A DNA stretch of 64,000 nt. It comes from Voacanga thouarsii (taxonomy: Eukaryota; Streptophyta; Magnoliopsida; Gentianales; Apocynaceae). The DNA lies in contig JANUWF010002356.1 in NCBI GenBank assembly GCA_026120185.1, forward strand, positions 124,001 to 188,000. The letters run 5' to 3'. A program made the position numbers and the translations under genes. The notes beneath the pieces were generated by a model. It was given only the letters and a program-made list of their open reading frames with translations, was not told the DNA's origin and did not search any database. The stretch's first letter is position 1; the number at the start of each line of letters is the position of its first letter. Shown here piece by piece: positions 36,027-48,739 of the stretch.

Positions 36027-37622
36027 TTTTTTTTCTTAAATTTTCACAATTAATCCTGTTTATATAATTGACGCAATGCTTCTAATGCAGACTTTCGCTA
36101 CTAACTTCTTTAATTAATAAAAATAATATCATAATTTATCAATAATTAAATATTTTTTAAAAATCTCTATACCTGGTCAAAACGAGATATTCAAATCAAC
36201 ACAGAATAAATAAACCTATTAAATTACAAATAAAAAAGAAAAAGAAAAAGCTTAAGATAACTTTGTATTTAAATGTTTGTTCTCAAGAAATGAGATGGAT
36301 CCTATGCCATAGGCAGTCTCTAATTTTGCAGGCTCATATTTAATAGTAGTAGATTTTTTCCCCCTAATAAGTGGAGAATTTGGTGCATAATAGCTGGAGA
36401 AGTGACAGCATAATTACGTAGAGGCATTGTAATAGCGACGACTAAACCAAATCAGACAAATTTTGAAAAGCTTTGATTTTGCACTCTAACCATATATTCC
36501 CATAATTAATAATCATTAGGTTTCAAAGTATAAAGTAATTTTTTATTCTCATTTTAATTTAAATACTTTTTACGTTTTAAATTATTTGTCTTATTTCTAA
36601 CTTAATTTTTATTTTAAATTATTTATCTCTTTAAAATTACCTCAATTTAATAGCACTCTATTTTTTAAATATATTAAATAATTTCTTTACCAACGAGCTA
36701 ATCCTGTTTAAATAACAAGAGAAAAAAATAATTTAAGGTATATCAAAATTTTAAATTTTGAATATTTTTTAATAAAAAAGAAAATAAATTGAATTTTAAA
36801 TGTAAACGTGGGAGAAATAATTTAATTAATATTTACATAATCGTTAACTATACCTTTCGACGACACATCATATCTTTCTTTTAAACTTATATATTTAATA
36901 TTTGTTTACAATACTCATTTTAAAGCAATTCTTATCTACTTATAAATTTATTATAAAACTAATTTATTTGGACACTTTGACATTTATATTTATTTTACTA
37001 GTTCTAGGAGATAAAGTGTTTTTCCCGTATATGATGCCATGCTGACGTACCTAATATTTACCTTGTCCACGTCATTTCAGTGTCTTTGACCACTCTAAAA
37101 GAAAACACTTAAAATTATTATTATGCTAATTTCTCATTTTTCAATAAACTATTTTTATTTTTATTTTTACACCAGAGGAACGAGGCTAAATGGAAGATAC
37201 AAAATACTAATTAATAAAGGGTGCTTGTAACAAATTAAATTATTTTATTATAAACTAGTTCTTAATATTGATCGTGTAAATTAAAAATTTAGTCTTAAAA
37301 AAGTGATTTTATATAATTATTTTTGTGTTGTCTGTAATAATTGATTCAAAAAATAAATAAATTATTGTTGATTTTTTATCTCTTTCTACGATCTTAATTT
37401 ATAAAATTATGAATTAGATATTAATTATGAATTAATTTAAATTATAAGTAAGATATTTAACTATTAAGTGGTAGAGATGATTGGGAGATTTTAATAAGTA
37501 ATTAGAAAAAAAAAAAGGGAAAAAAGGGATTAATTTTGGAGGATGGGATGAGCATTGCATCATGATGATGAGCGGTGGTTTCGTAGGACCGGAGGACGAA
37601 GCGGTGATTGACGGAGGATCTG

Positions 37623-37650
37623 ACACACACACACACACTCTCTCTCTCTC
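37623..37650. repeat. (AC)n-(TC)n microsatellite
   Basis: Eight AC units are followed directly by about six TC units. A second (CT)n run of nine units lies at 37713-37730. Confidence 0.9.
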
Positions 37651-37871
37651 GTCCTCTCATTCAACGCTATTCATTTTGTCATGCTTTTCTCAATATCACG
37701 TCATCTGCAGTGCTCTCTCTCTCTCTCTCTGTTCATGATTCACAGCCAAAACAGGAGATTAGATTGTTACACCCAAAAGTCAAACAATTCAAACTTTCAT
37801 TTTCGGCTCCTCCCAAAAATTTTTCACTTCCTAAAGGAAAAAAAAAATTAAAAATGAGAGTTATATCAAAT

Positions 37872-37876
<5 letters not shown>

Positions 37877-37907
<31 letters not shown>
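37877..37907. repeat. (TA)15 microsatellite
   Basis: Uninterrupted TA dinucleotides over about 30 bases. Confidence 0.9.
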
Positions 37908-37908
<1 letters not shown>

Positions 37909-38029
37909 TCGAAGATAAAACATACTATTACGACACGTGGAATCATCATAAGGTGACACGTGACTAAATAATTTTTTTTAAAAAAATAAAAATTATATAT
38001 AAATTCATAATTAATTAATAAAATATATA

Positions 38030-38265
38030 TGTATTTAATATTAATACATTAAAATGTGTGATTCTTTAAATACTATCTAAATTAATATATTAAAATGTGT
38101 GATTCTTTGAATACTATATATATATATTTAATATTAATACATTAAAATGTGTGACCTTTTAAATACTATTTAAATTTATTTTAAAATCTTAATTAATTAA
38201 ATCATTAATTAAGTTAATTAATAATATATATTTAATATTAATACATTAAATCTTAATAATATAAC
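38030..38265. repeat. Diverged tandem array in AT-rich DNA
   Basis: The unit TTAATACATTAAAATGTGTG followed by a TTTAAATACTAT-like tail recurs near 38041, 38082 and 38131, with a partial copy near 38238. Spacing varies between about 40 and 110 bases. Confidence 0.65.
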
Positions 38266-39123
38266 AACCTGTGCAACGTACGGGACATCAACCTAATATT
38301 ATTATTACTACTGAAAATATCAAAACGCGAAACTCATTTTTCCTTTCAAACTTAACCAAAAAAAAAAAAAAACATTGCTCGGAAGATTCAAAGTGGCATA
38401 TGAATTGGTTTTTTGGGACCAAAAGTGAAGGAAAGAGCCACACCAAGACAAGAACTATTGACAAAACTCCTTACAACTCATGACTCACTATTTTCCTCTT
38501 TATTCTATCCTTCGATGCAGTCATATAATCCAATGAAAACATTATAATGTTTCTTCTTTCTTTCCTCGTAGTTGTTGTTTGTATCCTTTTCTTTTATGCT
38601 ATTTGTGTTGATTCCATCGTACCTCCTCTTTTTTCTTTCCTTTTTTTTTTTAAAGCCTTTTTCAACATTTCAAATTCTTCCATTGATAAATTCTTCATAT
38701 TGCTTCTAGGACTAGTCAATGTAGTAGTTGATTCAAATATCAGGTGTCGACATCTTCATTTACCCCCCCCCCCCCCACGTTTCTTTTTATGTACGAAAGT
38801 TCAGATGTAAGTTAAATTTAAATTTTATTATTTGATAATTAATCTTTTTTATTATTACTATCTTATTATTCAAATAAAAATTAACGCGCGACAGAAAAAT
38901 AATTCGTTGATCATAATAAGTTTATCAAGCACGTTTTTTAGTGAAATATTCCATTGAAATTTGAATTAGGGAAAGATCAAGAGTGAAATTATGGGGAAAG
39001 GGGAGACAATTTTTTTTTTTAAAGTTTTTTTAGCCACTATTGTGTGTGGCAAAAATATAAGAAAAGGGGAAAAAAAGTATCTCTAAATTGCATATCTCAT
39101 TATTTACATTCAACTATATATTG

Positions 39124-39406
39124 TACTTTTTCCGTCTCACTAAAATTAACATACTTATTATTTTGAACTATTCAAAAAAATTTGATATTTTTTTTAAAAA
39201 ATAAAATTTTACTATATAATTTATTATAAAATAATTAATATATCATACATATATTATATTTATATTTTTAAATTTAATATAAAATATTGTAGAATTTACA
39301 TATTTTTTATTTTTATTATATTATATTATTATATTATTATTTTTATTTTTATATAAAATATCTCGCTAAGTCAACCACTATTAATTTTAATGGGACGAAA
39401 TGAATA
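39124..39406. mobile_element. Stowaway-like MITE
   Basis: The left end TTTTTCCGTCTCACTAAAAT and the right end TTAATTTTAATGGGACGAAA are inverted repeats with TA borders. The interior is almost entirely A/T. Confidence 0.65.
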
Positions 39407-39577
39407 TGTCTTTAAGAATTATATTCTCAATATGTTGCTGAGGGGGTAAGAACGAGGGCTCTCGTGAGAGTGCAGGAAAGAAAAGATAAAAAAAAAATGA
39501 AAAGTAGTCAACGGATGGGAAAATTAAGATGCTCCGAGCCCTTGGGCAAAGACGTGGTCCATCAACTGATGGGTTGC

Positions 39578-39583
39578 CACGTG
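39578..39583 (+). promoter_or_regulatory. G-box (CACGTG) in pirin promoter
   Basis: GCCACGTGTA lies about 210 bases upstream of the TATA box, with a second ACGTG core nearby (GACGTGGTCC at 39551). These are candidate bZIP/bHLH or ABA-response sites. Plant pirins are reported to be linked to ABA and G-protein signalling, but function is not shown here. Confidence 0.45.
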
Positions 39584-39793
39584 TAAAGCGTGTGGTTCAC
39601 AAAATAGATCAACGCATCATGATAACGATATGCTGACGCGAGCAAAAACGCCTAATTAAAATCCCAGCTGCAGGCTGCATCTTAAGCTAATAAGTGGGCC
39701 GCCACGCCTTGCCTTCATTGACTCTTCAAATGGAGGAATTCGACCCGAGTAACGAACTCCCTCTTCTCTCTCCACCCTGTCCCTGTGCCACCC

Positions 39794-39802
39794 CTATAAA
39801 TA
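39794..39802 (+). promoter_or_regulatory. TATA box of pirin gene
   Basis: CTATAAATA lies 94 bases upstream of the ATG in a CT-rich context, a good position for a core promoter with a leader of about 65 bases. Confidence 0.65.
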
Positions 39803-39895
39803 GATTTGGAAACATTCAGATTTTTTCCATCGATAGAAATTCCAGATACAAAAATAAAAACTTATTCTTAGCTAACACGAATATAATTTACCAGA

Positions 39896-41723
39896 ATGCC
39901 TGAAACACAAATGTCCAATGTTGTCCAAGAGTCTCGTACTGTGGTCAGAAAGTTTCTTGCAAGACCTCAACGTGAAGGTGTTGGAGCCATTGTCAGAAGA
40001 AGCATAGGGAGGTACGGATATGATGATTCATACGAATGATCTGAGTTATTTTTGGGTTCTTGAGTTGAATTCTAATGGTGGGTTGGATTTTTTTTTTTTT
40101 TTTGGCAGGTTTGAGTTGAAATATTTTGATCCTTTTCTTGCTTTAGATGAATTCTCAGGTGGGTTCTCTCTGTTTATCTGAGATAATTCATTTTGAGTAG
40201 TTTATGTACACTTTTTTGTTTTCCTTTGCTCATGAAAACGTTTGATTTTGACATTACAGTCGCTGCTCCTGCTGGATTTCCTGATCATCCCCACAGAGGT
40301 TTGAATTTGATGAGATACTAAACCATTCCATTCACAAATCTTGAAGATGTTGGCTTTGTTTATTGATGAGTATTAAGGTTTAGCATTGGCTCAGCTCTGA
40401 TCTTTTCTCTTCTCTTTTCTCAGGTTTTGAAACAGTCACCTACATGTTGCAGGTACAGCCTCACCAAATCCCTCCCCACCCCCCCCTTTTTTTTTTAAAC
40501 AGATGTTTTCTAGAACAAATGAAGCAAATGAATGTCTAATAACCACTTTCCTAAGTTAATTAATCGACAAGAGGTGATAGTTTAACACTAAAGAAAGCAA
40601 CACACCGCGCTTCATTAGGTAAGCAGGCGAGAACTGTGTCCGCGTGCCCATTGGTCCGGCTTATTTTATGGAAGTCTTGAACAATTTGGTCAAGCACTTA
40701 CTATTTTGTGTTCAAACTTTTTTAGCGAGTTTGCAAGAAAAAAGGTTGGGACTTTACGTTTTTCTACGAGTAATGGTTTTGAGTTACGACAACTTTTCTT
40801 GGATGATTTAGCAAAAAAGAGACTATCCTACGGTTGAGTTTAGCCACTGACATCATAGGAATTGTTCAGAGATTAAAATGTATCTCTATCTATTGTATCT
40901 CAGTAGTTTACTGAATTCTGATTGACATATGTTTATCAAACCAGTGAAAGAGTATTGGCTTTTGTCTCCAGGGAGCTGTAACACATGAAGACTTTGAGGG
41001 ACATAAGGGTACCATTGAAGCAGGTGACTTGCAATGGATGACTGCTGGAAGGGGAATAGTTCATTCGGAAATGCCTGCAGCCCATGGAACTCAAACAGGT
41101 TTACAATTGTGGATTAACCTCTCGTCCAAACATAAAATGTAAGTACAGTTATTTCTTGGCAATGGGTTGGAAGAATGTCAAATGCATCCCATTTTAACGC
41201 ATTTTTTATCGATAGGATTGAACCAAGGTATCAAGAAATAATGAGCAAGGACATTGCAGAGGCTGCAAAAGAAGGGGTAAGTGTGAGAGTTATAGCAGGA
41301 GAGGCCATGGGAATCAAGTCACCAGTTTACACAAGGACTCCAACAATGTATTTGGACTTCATCCTCAAGCCAGGAGCTCATCTTCAACAGCCAATTCCAG
41401 AGTCATGGAATGCATTTGTATATTTATTGGAAGGAGAAGGCATATTTGGCAACTCCAGATCTTCTCCCACAACGGCTCATCATCTTCTTCTTCTTGGCTC
41501 TGGAGATGGCCTTGAGGCATGGAACAAATCCACTAAACCCCTGAGATTCATCTTGGTTGGAGGTGAACCATTGGGTGAGCCAGTGGTGCAATTTGGGCCC
41601 TTTGTCATGAACACTCAAGAAGAGATTGATCAAACCATAGAAGATTATGAGAATTGTATCAATGGTTTTGAGAAAGCCAGGCATTGGAGATCTGAAACTG
41701 GATTTGCCATTGATGATTACTGA
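39896..41723 (+). CDS. Pirin-like cupin protein
   Basis: Six exons: 39896-40011, 40109-40158, 40260-40298, 40424-40452, 40972-41138 and 41216-41723, giving 302 residues. The N-terminal pirin cupin has the metal-binding set: His65 and His67 in DHPHRGFET, then His109 and Glu111 in GIVHSEMP. A C-terminal pirin domain follows (PTMYLDFILKPGA, SWNAFVYLLEGEG, GGEPLGEPVVQFGPFVMN). Pirins are nuclear or cytosolic iron-binding proteins; some act as transcription co-factors or quercetinases, and in Arabidopsis PRN1 binds the G-protein alpha subunit. All four metal ligands are present, so the site should be functional. A TATA box and G-box lie upstream. Exon 4 is only 29 bases long. Confidence 0.93.
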
Positions 41724-43478
41724 AGAAGTTCGTTTTGGATTCTTTCTTTTTCAAATTAGAATGAGAGGGAAACATTGATAATTATATTAGTAGTTCTTTT
41801 GTATTATAATCTATTTCACACCTAGTAAATGAGGAAGATCATTACTCTTGTGGTAATGTATACGATGCTTCCAATTTGATTTATCATTACAATGACACTA
41901 TATTCTTTTTAACTTTTTTGTGACACTTCAATTCCATATAATATTGGAATGAGAGGTTTGAATGACATATAAGTATAAACTTAAGTATCTATTATTAATT
42001 TGAAATAGTCATTTTAGTTTAACAAATACGATGATAATAATTTATTGTAACTGTTGCTAAATTAATTATTATTTTTCTTAACTTGCTAACTTGAGACGTG
42101 ACATTTTCTCATCTCATCTTGGGTATAAAAGATTGTAAAACTATCTTGCAGTATTGTTGACGTGATATTTGAGATGTTTGTGCAAGAAACTTCAACTTTA
42201 TCATCCATTTATAAGATGGTAGTTTTTATCATATTCAAGCTTGGTTTTACTTCAAATCCTGAGATGGCTTTGTCACTTGAAGAATAGTGGGATCCAGCCA
42301 CTCAAAGGATTAAAGAATGGAAATAGTTTAAGCTGGGGTGCTTTTGGCACATGACCAATCAATGAACCAACTCGGGGAGAATCAATGGCATGGCAACAAG
42401 GAAGGTGTGCCAAATTTTAGTAATTTTCTTGGTATAGTCTTTTGCTTGTACAATGTTTGGAACTGGAAAATTAAATAATTTCCACTAAGCTGGCAACCAG
42501 ATGACTGCAGCATCTACGCTGTCTCTTTTGACTTTAGTGGCCATGCTAAAAATTTCTCATTTCCACATTATATTTGGTTAACCAATTGCACATATGAAGA
42601 AAAAGAATTGCCTGCTAAGTTGGGCATATTTTTTGCTCTCTTTTAATTCAAACTCAAGCTTTTCTTTTGCTAAGATTCCTCATCACATCTTCGGTTCCCC
42701 AATCAAGTCCTGTATTGAGTGAGGAGGGGATTACTTCCTCTTCTATTTTTTCTGAAATACATAGTTGAATCTTTATCTAGTAAAAAAAAAAAAATCCTCA
42801 TCACATATCTTTTGACCAACAAAATATAATTGAACCAAAAAGGAAATCCATAACACTTTCCCCACAGTTTTTCCTGAACCTATTTTAGATAATCTCCCCA
42901 CTCTTTTCCATTCTTGTAGTCTTGTGGAGAATTGAGTCTTTAAAGCCAGTGCATGGCATGGCATGTCATGAACAAAGATGAAGTTATTTACCTCTTTGAT
43001 AATAGAGAAATTCATTATAAATATTCTAATATTATTAGTTTCACACACGATTTAAATATTATAAATTTTATCGTTTTTGTTTTTTGTTAATTTTTTAAGT
43101 GAACAATTTTTTTTAATTATATTTATGAGCATATACATATCATCCAAATCCATGTATTTTTGCATCATAAGCCTATTTTGGTGACTCAATTTCAGTGATT
43201 TCGGAACTCACCTTTCACAATCCAATTTCCTGGTAGATTCCATTCCATCAGCATATTTTGACCAGAATGGTTAACAAGCAAGGACCGAATCTGTACCTCG
43301 CGTTTAGCAGAGAGCATCTAAGGGGGTAAAGAACATTGAACCATCTCCTCGTTGTCTCACTCTCATTGGCTAACCTCAGCATCTTCAAAGGAAAACCTTG
43401 CGCCTAAACCTCAATTGGGCAGACCAGAATATGAGTCCAAACATGGGAAGAAAACGTTAGGAGAAGAGGGAGAAGACG
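41724..43478. other. Intergenic region between pirin and XYLT
   Basis: About 1.75 kb with the pirin 3' UTR and XYLT promoter. Mildly AT-rich, with no supported ORF and no clear repeat. Confidence 0.5.
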
Positions 43479-46400
43479 ATGAATACCAAGACTCTAAAGA
43501 TACTTCTCTCCCTCTTCGCGATAAACTCCATCACTCTCTACCTCTACTTCTCCTCCCATCCAGATTATTTCCGTCACAAAGGGACTGAAAACCATTCCCG
43601 CTCGACCAATACCAATTCTCAGTCAACCGAGAACCACTTTCACTTCCAAGTTTCAGTTTCCACGGCCAAACCTTGGCCGATTTTGCCCTCTTACCTCCCC
43701 TGGTCCCAGAACCGTGACGTTCCTTTCCGATCCTGCGAGGGATATTTTGGAAATGGTTTTACTCGCCGTGTTGGTGCCCTCAAACCCTCATCTGAATCTA
43801 ACCGGAAATTTGCTTCTGGGTCGGGCGGATGGTTCAGGTGTTTGTATAGTGATACTTTACGCAGCTCGATATGTGAGGCGGGGAGAATACGGATGAATGC
43901 TGAGAAGATTTTGATGTCAAGGGGAGGGGAAAAGTTGGAGACTGTGGTTGGAAGAGGAGAAGAGGAGGAGTTGCCAGTGTTTCAGACTGGAGCTTTCGAT
44001 ATTGAGGTGGTGGAGAAGTCTAGGATTGGAAAGAAGCTCGTGAATCGTGACTTCTTGGATAGCTATGTTGAGGAAGGTGCTATTGCAAGGCACACTATGC
44101 GAGAGTTGATCGATTCAATTGGCTTAGTTGGTTCCAATGAGTTTCGGTGTTCAGAGGTCAGGTTTCTTAAATTTGAATTTTGGGATTCCGTTTTTCCTAT
44201 GAAAGTTTCGATCTTTATCTTTTCTACCAGGAAATAAAAGTTGGGAGTTGATGTAGTTTGTAATCACTGGATTTGGGAAATGTAAAAGAGGGATATTGGG
44301 GTTGATCTTTAATGTAGCTGAAGGTGGGTAAGTAGTTATAAGATTGCTTTTTGTTGCGTTTGATTTTTAAAATAGCTGATCACTTATGAACTTACCAAAT
44401 TTACTTGCCTTCGATTCAAATTTGACTCTTTCTTTTTACATTTTACTTTCATTTTGCTTGACTGTCCATAAATGCCATGGTCAAGTATTTGAATTGAGTT
44501 TTTTTTTTTTTTTTCCATAGTTCCAAGAACTTTTAATTCTTGTTGAGGTGGGAGAGTTCAGTTGGTGTAGCTTGGAATCTTTTATAGTTTTCAGTTGGAT
44601 AAATTGATACTTTAGTATGGTATGAAGATTTCTTCCTGGATCCAAATAAGAAAGTAATAAATCTTTGTAAATAACTTGTCATTTATTACTGCTATATCGT
44701 TGGATAAGCAAGCTTGTGTAAGAATGATTGAAATCCTTCTCGTCAAAATCAAGATGAACTTGAGGACTATCTATCTGGTCAAGTGGGTGATCGACTAGTG
44801 AACCATATGACTTCTGAATTGTTTCTATGATAATATCAGCATTGCATCAGGAATTAAAAAAAAAAAAAAAGGCTTTCTTTGTGAATGCACATGGAGTACC
44901 TGGCTTCTGAAAGTTGAGATGATTATTTGGGAAGTAAACCGGAAAAGTAAGATTGGAATTGAAGAACACCTCTTTGCTTGATTTCATTCCTGCAATAAAT
45001 GCTTGTAGTAAGTATTTTGCTGGATCTTGTGGTTGAAATAGTTCTTCTACTAAGTTTTAAAGCAGTACACATCATGTGAAATGGTTTACTAGGGTAAATA
45101 ACAAATAAAATTTAGCTGGCAAAGCAGTAGTTTGAAGGTTGTGTTAGGAGTATATATCAGTTTTACTTATTGAACATTGACTTGCTTCTTTTGAAATTGT
45201 ACTTAAGTGTCACTGTTAGCACTGAATCATTCTTATGCTCTTTTTCTCAGTTCTAACTGTTTGTTTCCTTATCTTCTTTCAGTGGGTTGAGGAACCAACC
45301 CTTTTTGTTACTCGCTTTGAGTATGCAAACCTTTTCCACACTATTACAGATTGGTATAGTGCATATGTGGCTTCTAGGGTTACTGGCTTACCCAATCGAC
45401 CACATTTGGTTTTTGTGGATGGCCACTGTGAGGTATGTGCCTTTTGACTTGGCAATGGTGATAAAATAGTGAAGTTATAGATTAACATCATAAACAATTT
45501 GGAGAGTGGTTCACTCAAGACCACTGTACATGGTAATATTTTTTGGTGGAAACAAATGCTCCGAGGTGATAGTTTGCTTTCATTGTCAGCTTCTAGCAGT
45601 CTTTATATGATTGGAGATTTTAACAAAATAAAGCGATGGTTCCACAAAAGTAATATTCTTTGTCTGATATCTGCCACTCACACTATACGAACTCCATACA
45701 AAAGCATGCAGATTTGCTCCACGGACCAGTCTCTTTGACTGAAATGTAATAGATTTTGTTTTCCTGTTCAAGAGTAGCAATCCTCCCAATTTTGTTAAAT
45801 ATTTATATTTTCTGGTTTCTTTCCTCTCTATCTTTGGGAGATTATCCAAATCTTTTCTCCCAAGTTTTCTTTTGTTTTCCCTGCCAGTGTCTTCTTTTTA
45901 ATTATTTATCTGCTTTGAGTAGTGCATTATTGACATTTAGGAATCAGTGGCAAGCAGCTTTTTTGTGAGCCTAGAAGTGCAGAGAGACATATTCCAAGAC
46001 CATTATCATATTCCGTCTGTTAATGTAGTTTGCCCATGAAAGATTAATGATTGCTTAGCAATTCATCCATGCATTACTGAACTTCTGATCTCTTAGGCCA
46101 TCATATCATTCCAACTGCGAGTCCAAATGTATGGTTTTGCCGGGGTTGCGATGATTATAAACTGCTTATTTCTCATTCATTGGTTCATTTATTTGTGAAT
46201 GCTATTTGCTTTTGACATTTCACTGGCCCATCTCTTTGTTTTTCTTTCTTTATTTTTTGTACTAAAATTGTAATGCGTTGTTTCTTTGATTCCGGAATCT
46301 TTTTAGGCACCCTTGGAAGAAACATGGAATGCGTTGTTTTCAAGCCTGAGATATGCTAAGAGTTTTAGTGGTTCGGTTTGTTTCCGCCATGCTATACTTG

Positions 46401-47029
46401 TGCCTTTGGGATATGAAACTGCATTATTCAAGGGACTAACTGAAGATATCAATTGTCAAGGTGCTGCTGCACAGGAACTATGGCAACACCCTGATGATCA
46501 TAAGACTGCTCGATTGTCTGAGTTCGGGGAGATGATAAGAGCAGCCTTTGGTTTTCCAGTGAATAGACACCGTACCTCAAGGCCTGTGGCAGGTCACAAT
46601 GTCCTCTTTGTTAGACGTGAGGATTATTTAGCTCATCCACGGCATGGTGGGAAGGTTCAATCTAGGCTCAGCAATGAACAGGAGGTCTTTGATTCCATAA
46701 AAAGCTGGGCATCCAATCATGCGGATTGTACACTTAATATAGCAAATGGACTGTTTGCTCATATGCCCATGAAAGAGCAAATTCGGGCCATTCAGGATGC
46801 TTCAGTCATAATTGGTGCTCATGGTGCTGGTCTAACTCACATAATTTCTGCAACACCCAAGACAATAGTGCTTGAGATAATCAGTAGTGAATATAGGCGT
46901 CCACATTTTGCCCTGATTGCCAAGTGGAAAGGGTTGGAGTACCACGCCATATATCTGGATGCACCGTATGCAAAACCTAGGGTGGTGATTGAAAAACTTG
47001 GTGGCATTCTTAGAAGTATTAGCTGTTAA
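43479..47029 (+). CDS. XYLT: Beta-1,2-xylosyltransferase (GT61)
   Basis: Three exons: 43479-44156, 45283-45432 and 46307-47029, giving 516 residues (Arabidopsis about 534). It transfers xylose from UDP-xylose to the core mannose of N-glycans in the Golgi. The N-terminus is a short cytosolic basic stretch (MNTKTLK), one signal-anchor helix (about residues 8-25) and a low-complexity Ser/Asn/His stem. The lumenal catalytic domain has CEGYFGNGFT, a GWFRCLYSDTLRSSICE block with conserved cysteines, EPTLFVTRFEYANLFHTITDWYS and the C-terminal GT61 signature DASVIIGAHGAGLTH. No breaks are seen. Intron 1 is about 1.1 kb and intron 2 about 0.9 kb. Position matches Arabidopsis AT5G55500 relative to the other genes here. 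Confidence 0.95.
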
Positions 47030-48739
47030 ACATTTTCATGGTTTGGACTTTGGACACTTGGCACTTTTGATTACTAGGGGGAAATTTAATGGGGTATGAG
47101 CCCAAAGTCATCTGACTTGTGCAGCATTTGAGAGATTACAGGTAATCAAGTTGAAGGCATGCAGCATTTGAAACATCACTTGCAAATTATGTTGGCCTCT
47201 GGCTTTCATTGCACTGGTAGGGGAAGCATGGTGGACTCTGCACGGGGGGAGGCAGTTCGATAGTGTGGAATTAGAACTTCACAGCTGAGAAGTCTATAGA
47301 AAAACTCACTCATTCAGGGACAGAACAAGGTCTTTACATTCCCTTAGAAACTGATATGATTCTTTTACCCTGTCAAGATATGATTTTTAGAGGCAATTCA
47401 TTTTTTATACAGATTTGATATATCTTGTTCTGTCTGTACTGTGTGTATTGTTTTTCTCATACACAAGATGGACATCTAACTTATGTAGCTCAAGCTTCTG
47501 TTGTTTGAATCTCAAACTTTAAAACATGCATTGCAGTCTAAATGTGTCCATTTTCTTTCTTTTGTTCACTCTGCCTAACACTATTTCTTCAATGCTGTTA
47601 TAGCAAAGCCCTTCTAAGTTGGCACGTATGGTACTCTAGCACTCTACTTAAGTAGTTCTTGGTGGAGGTTTTAAGTTTATTATTCCGGTAAATGCAAAGA
47701 TGAACATGAACATTAATAGTTAAATCATGGATCAAAAGCAAATTTGCTTATAGTTTTCCCTCGTGTCGAGCTACCAATCAACAATTAGCCACACCATTAC
47801 ATGATGAGATTCCTTACCCATTTTTTGTTACATGATAATCGAAATATAAAGTATAAATAAGTTCTCCAAACATTTGTCTTTATACATTTAGACCTCTGCC
47901 GAAAAACAGGCCGGCCAGAAGTTTCAGAGTTAAGAGCCAAAAAGGTTTCCAAACAAGCTTGAAAGAATATGCTTAAAAGAGCTATGATTTTTGTTCAGAT
48001 GCCAACACAGAAGCATTCCTGCGAGTGCCAGGGCACTCTTTGAAGATGACCATGGCAGGCAGAGCTTGGAGCAGTGATGACTGATGAGTCAACAAATGGC
48101 AATCCTTCTAGAAGAATTTGAATCAGTACGTGGAGCTAAAAACAACATACACGCATCAATCAAGCAACATGGTGCGCCATCCTCATTCATTCTGGCATCG
48201 AGAGTACGAATTGAATTTAGTTATTTTATATAGGAATTCATTTTTTCTAACTAAACTATAATAGAAAAATGAATCCCAAACAACAAAAGACGAAAAAAAA
48301 GGGACAATAGAGAAAAAATCTTACAAGTCGAAGTCATTGGACTCCGAATAACATGGAAATGACAGATTCTTTCCCGTAAATAGTTCAACTACAGATGGTC
48401 TCTGAGAGCCCAAAAACGCCTTGAAACAGACACCCAAAAACCGTTAATGGCAATGCTTATTTCTGCCATCGCCTTCCGCTCACATCTCTTTCCCTCCTCA
48501 TCTTCACAAATTTTTCAGTCCCATTCATTTCTCTTCTTCTTTGTCTGTGTTTTCCTTTGATCCCATTTAATTGTTTTTATCTTTTCCCTACAATGCCGAC
48601 CCAACTCGCAGACCCGATCCCAGGACACAGGGGAGCGATGGCGCAGGCCAATTTCGACTCAGACAGGGCCTTGGTCCTCAAGCGCTCTTCTAATATAGAT
48701 TTGAAGAATATTTTCTTGAAGGGCATGCGTAAAAGTTCC
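47030..48739. other. Intergenic region between XYLT and MO25-like genes
   Basis: Contains the XYLT 3' UTR, then a gene-like stretch at about 47980-48120 whose minus strand has two overlapping open frames bounded by an acceptor-like TTCTTCTAG, and the MO25 promoter and leader. The minus-strand signal is treated as a candidate in the findings and not annotated as a gene. Confidence 0.45.

Larger units (their letters stand above)
33428..39895. other. Long AT-rich, MITE-dense spacer
   Basis: About 6.5 kb between RPS8 and pirin. It holds a perfect 53-bp tandem duplication (33827-33932), clustered Stowaway-like MITEs (34.9-36.0 kb and 39.12-39.41 kb), dinucleotide repeats near 37.6-37.9 kb, a diverged tandem array at 38.03-38.26 kb, a poly-C run at 38763-38776, two CACGTG boxes at 37934-37962 and the pirin promoter. 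All ORFs here are short and domainless. Confidence 0.55.

Noticed and set aside
48000..48120. Possible microRNA hairpin near GCCAGGGCACTC
   Set aside because: It does not match any plant microRNA that I know and no extended fold-back is visible.
48593..48739. N-terminal extension of MO25 from an upstream ATG
   Set aside because: The frame is open, but the family start is MKTLFKSK and the extra residues show no known similarity; left as an alternative.
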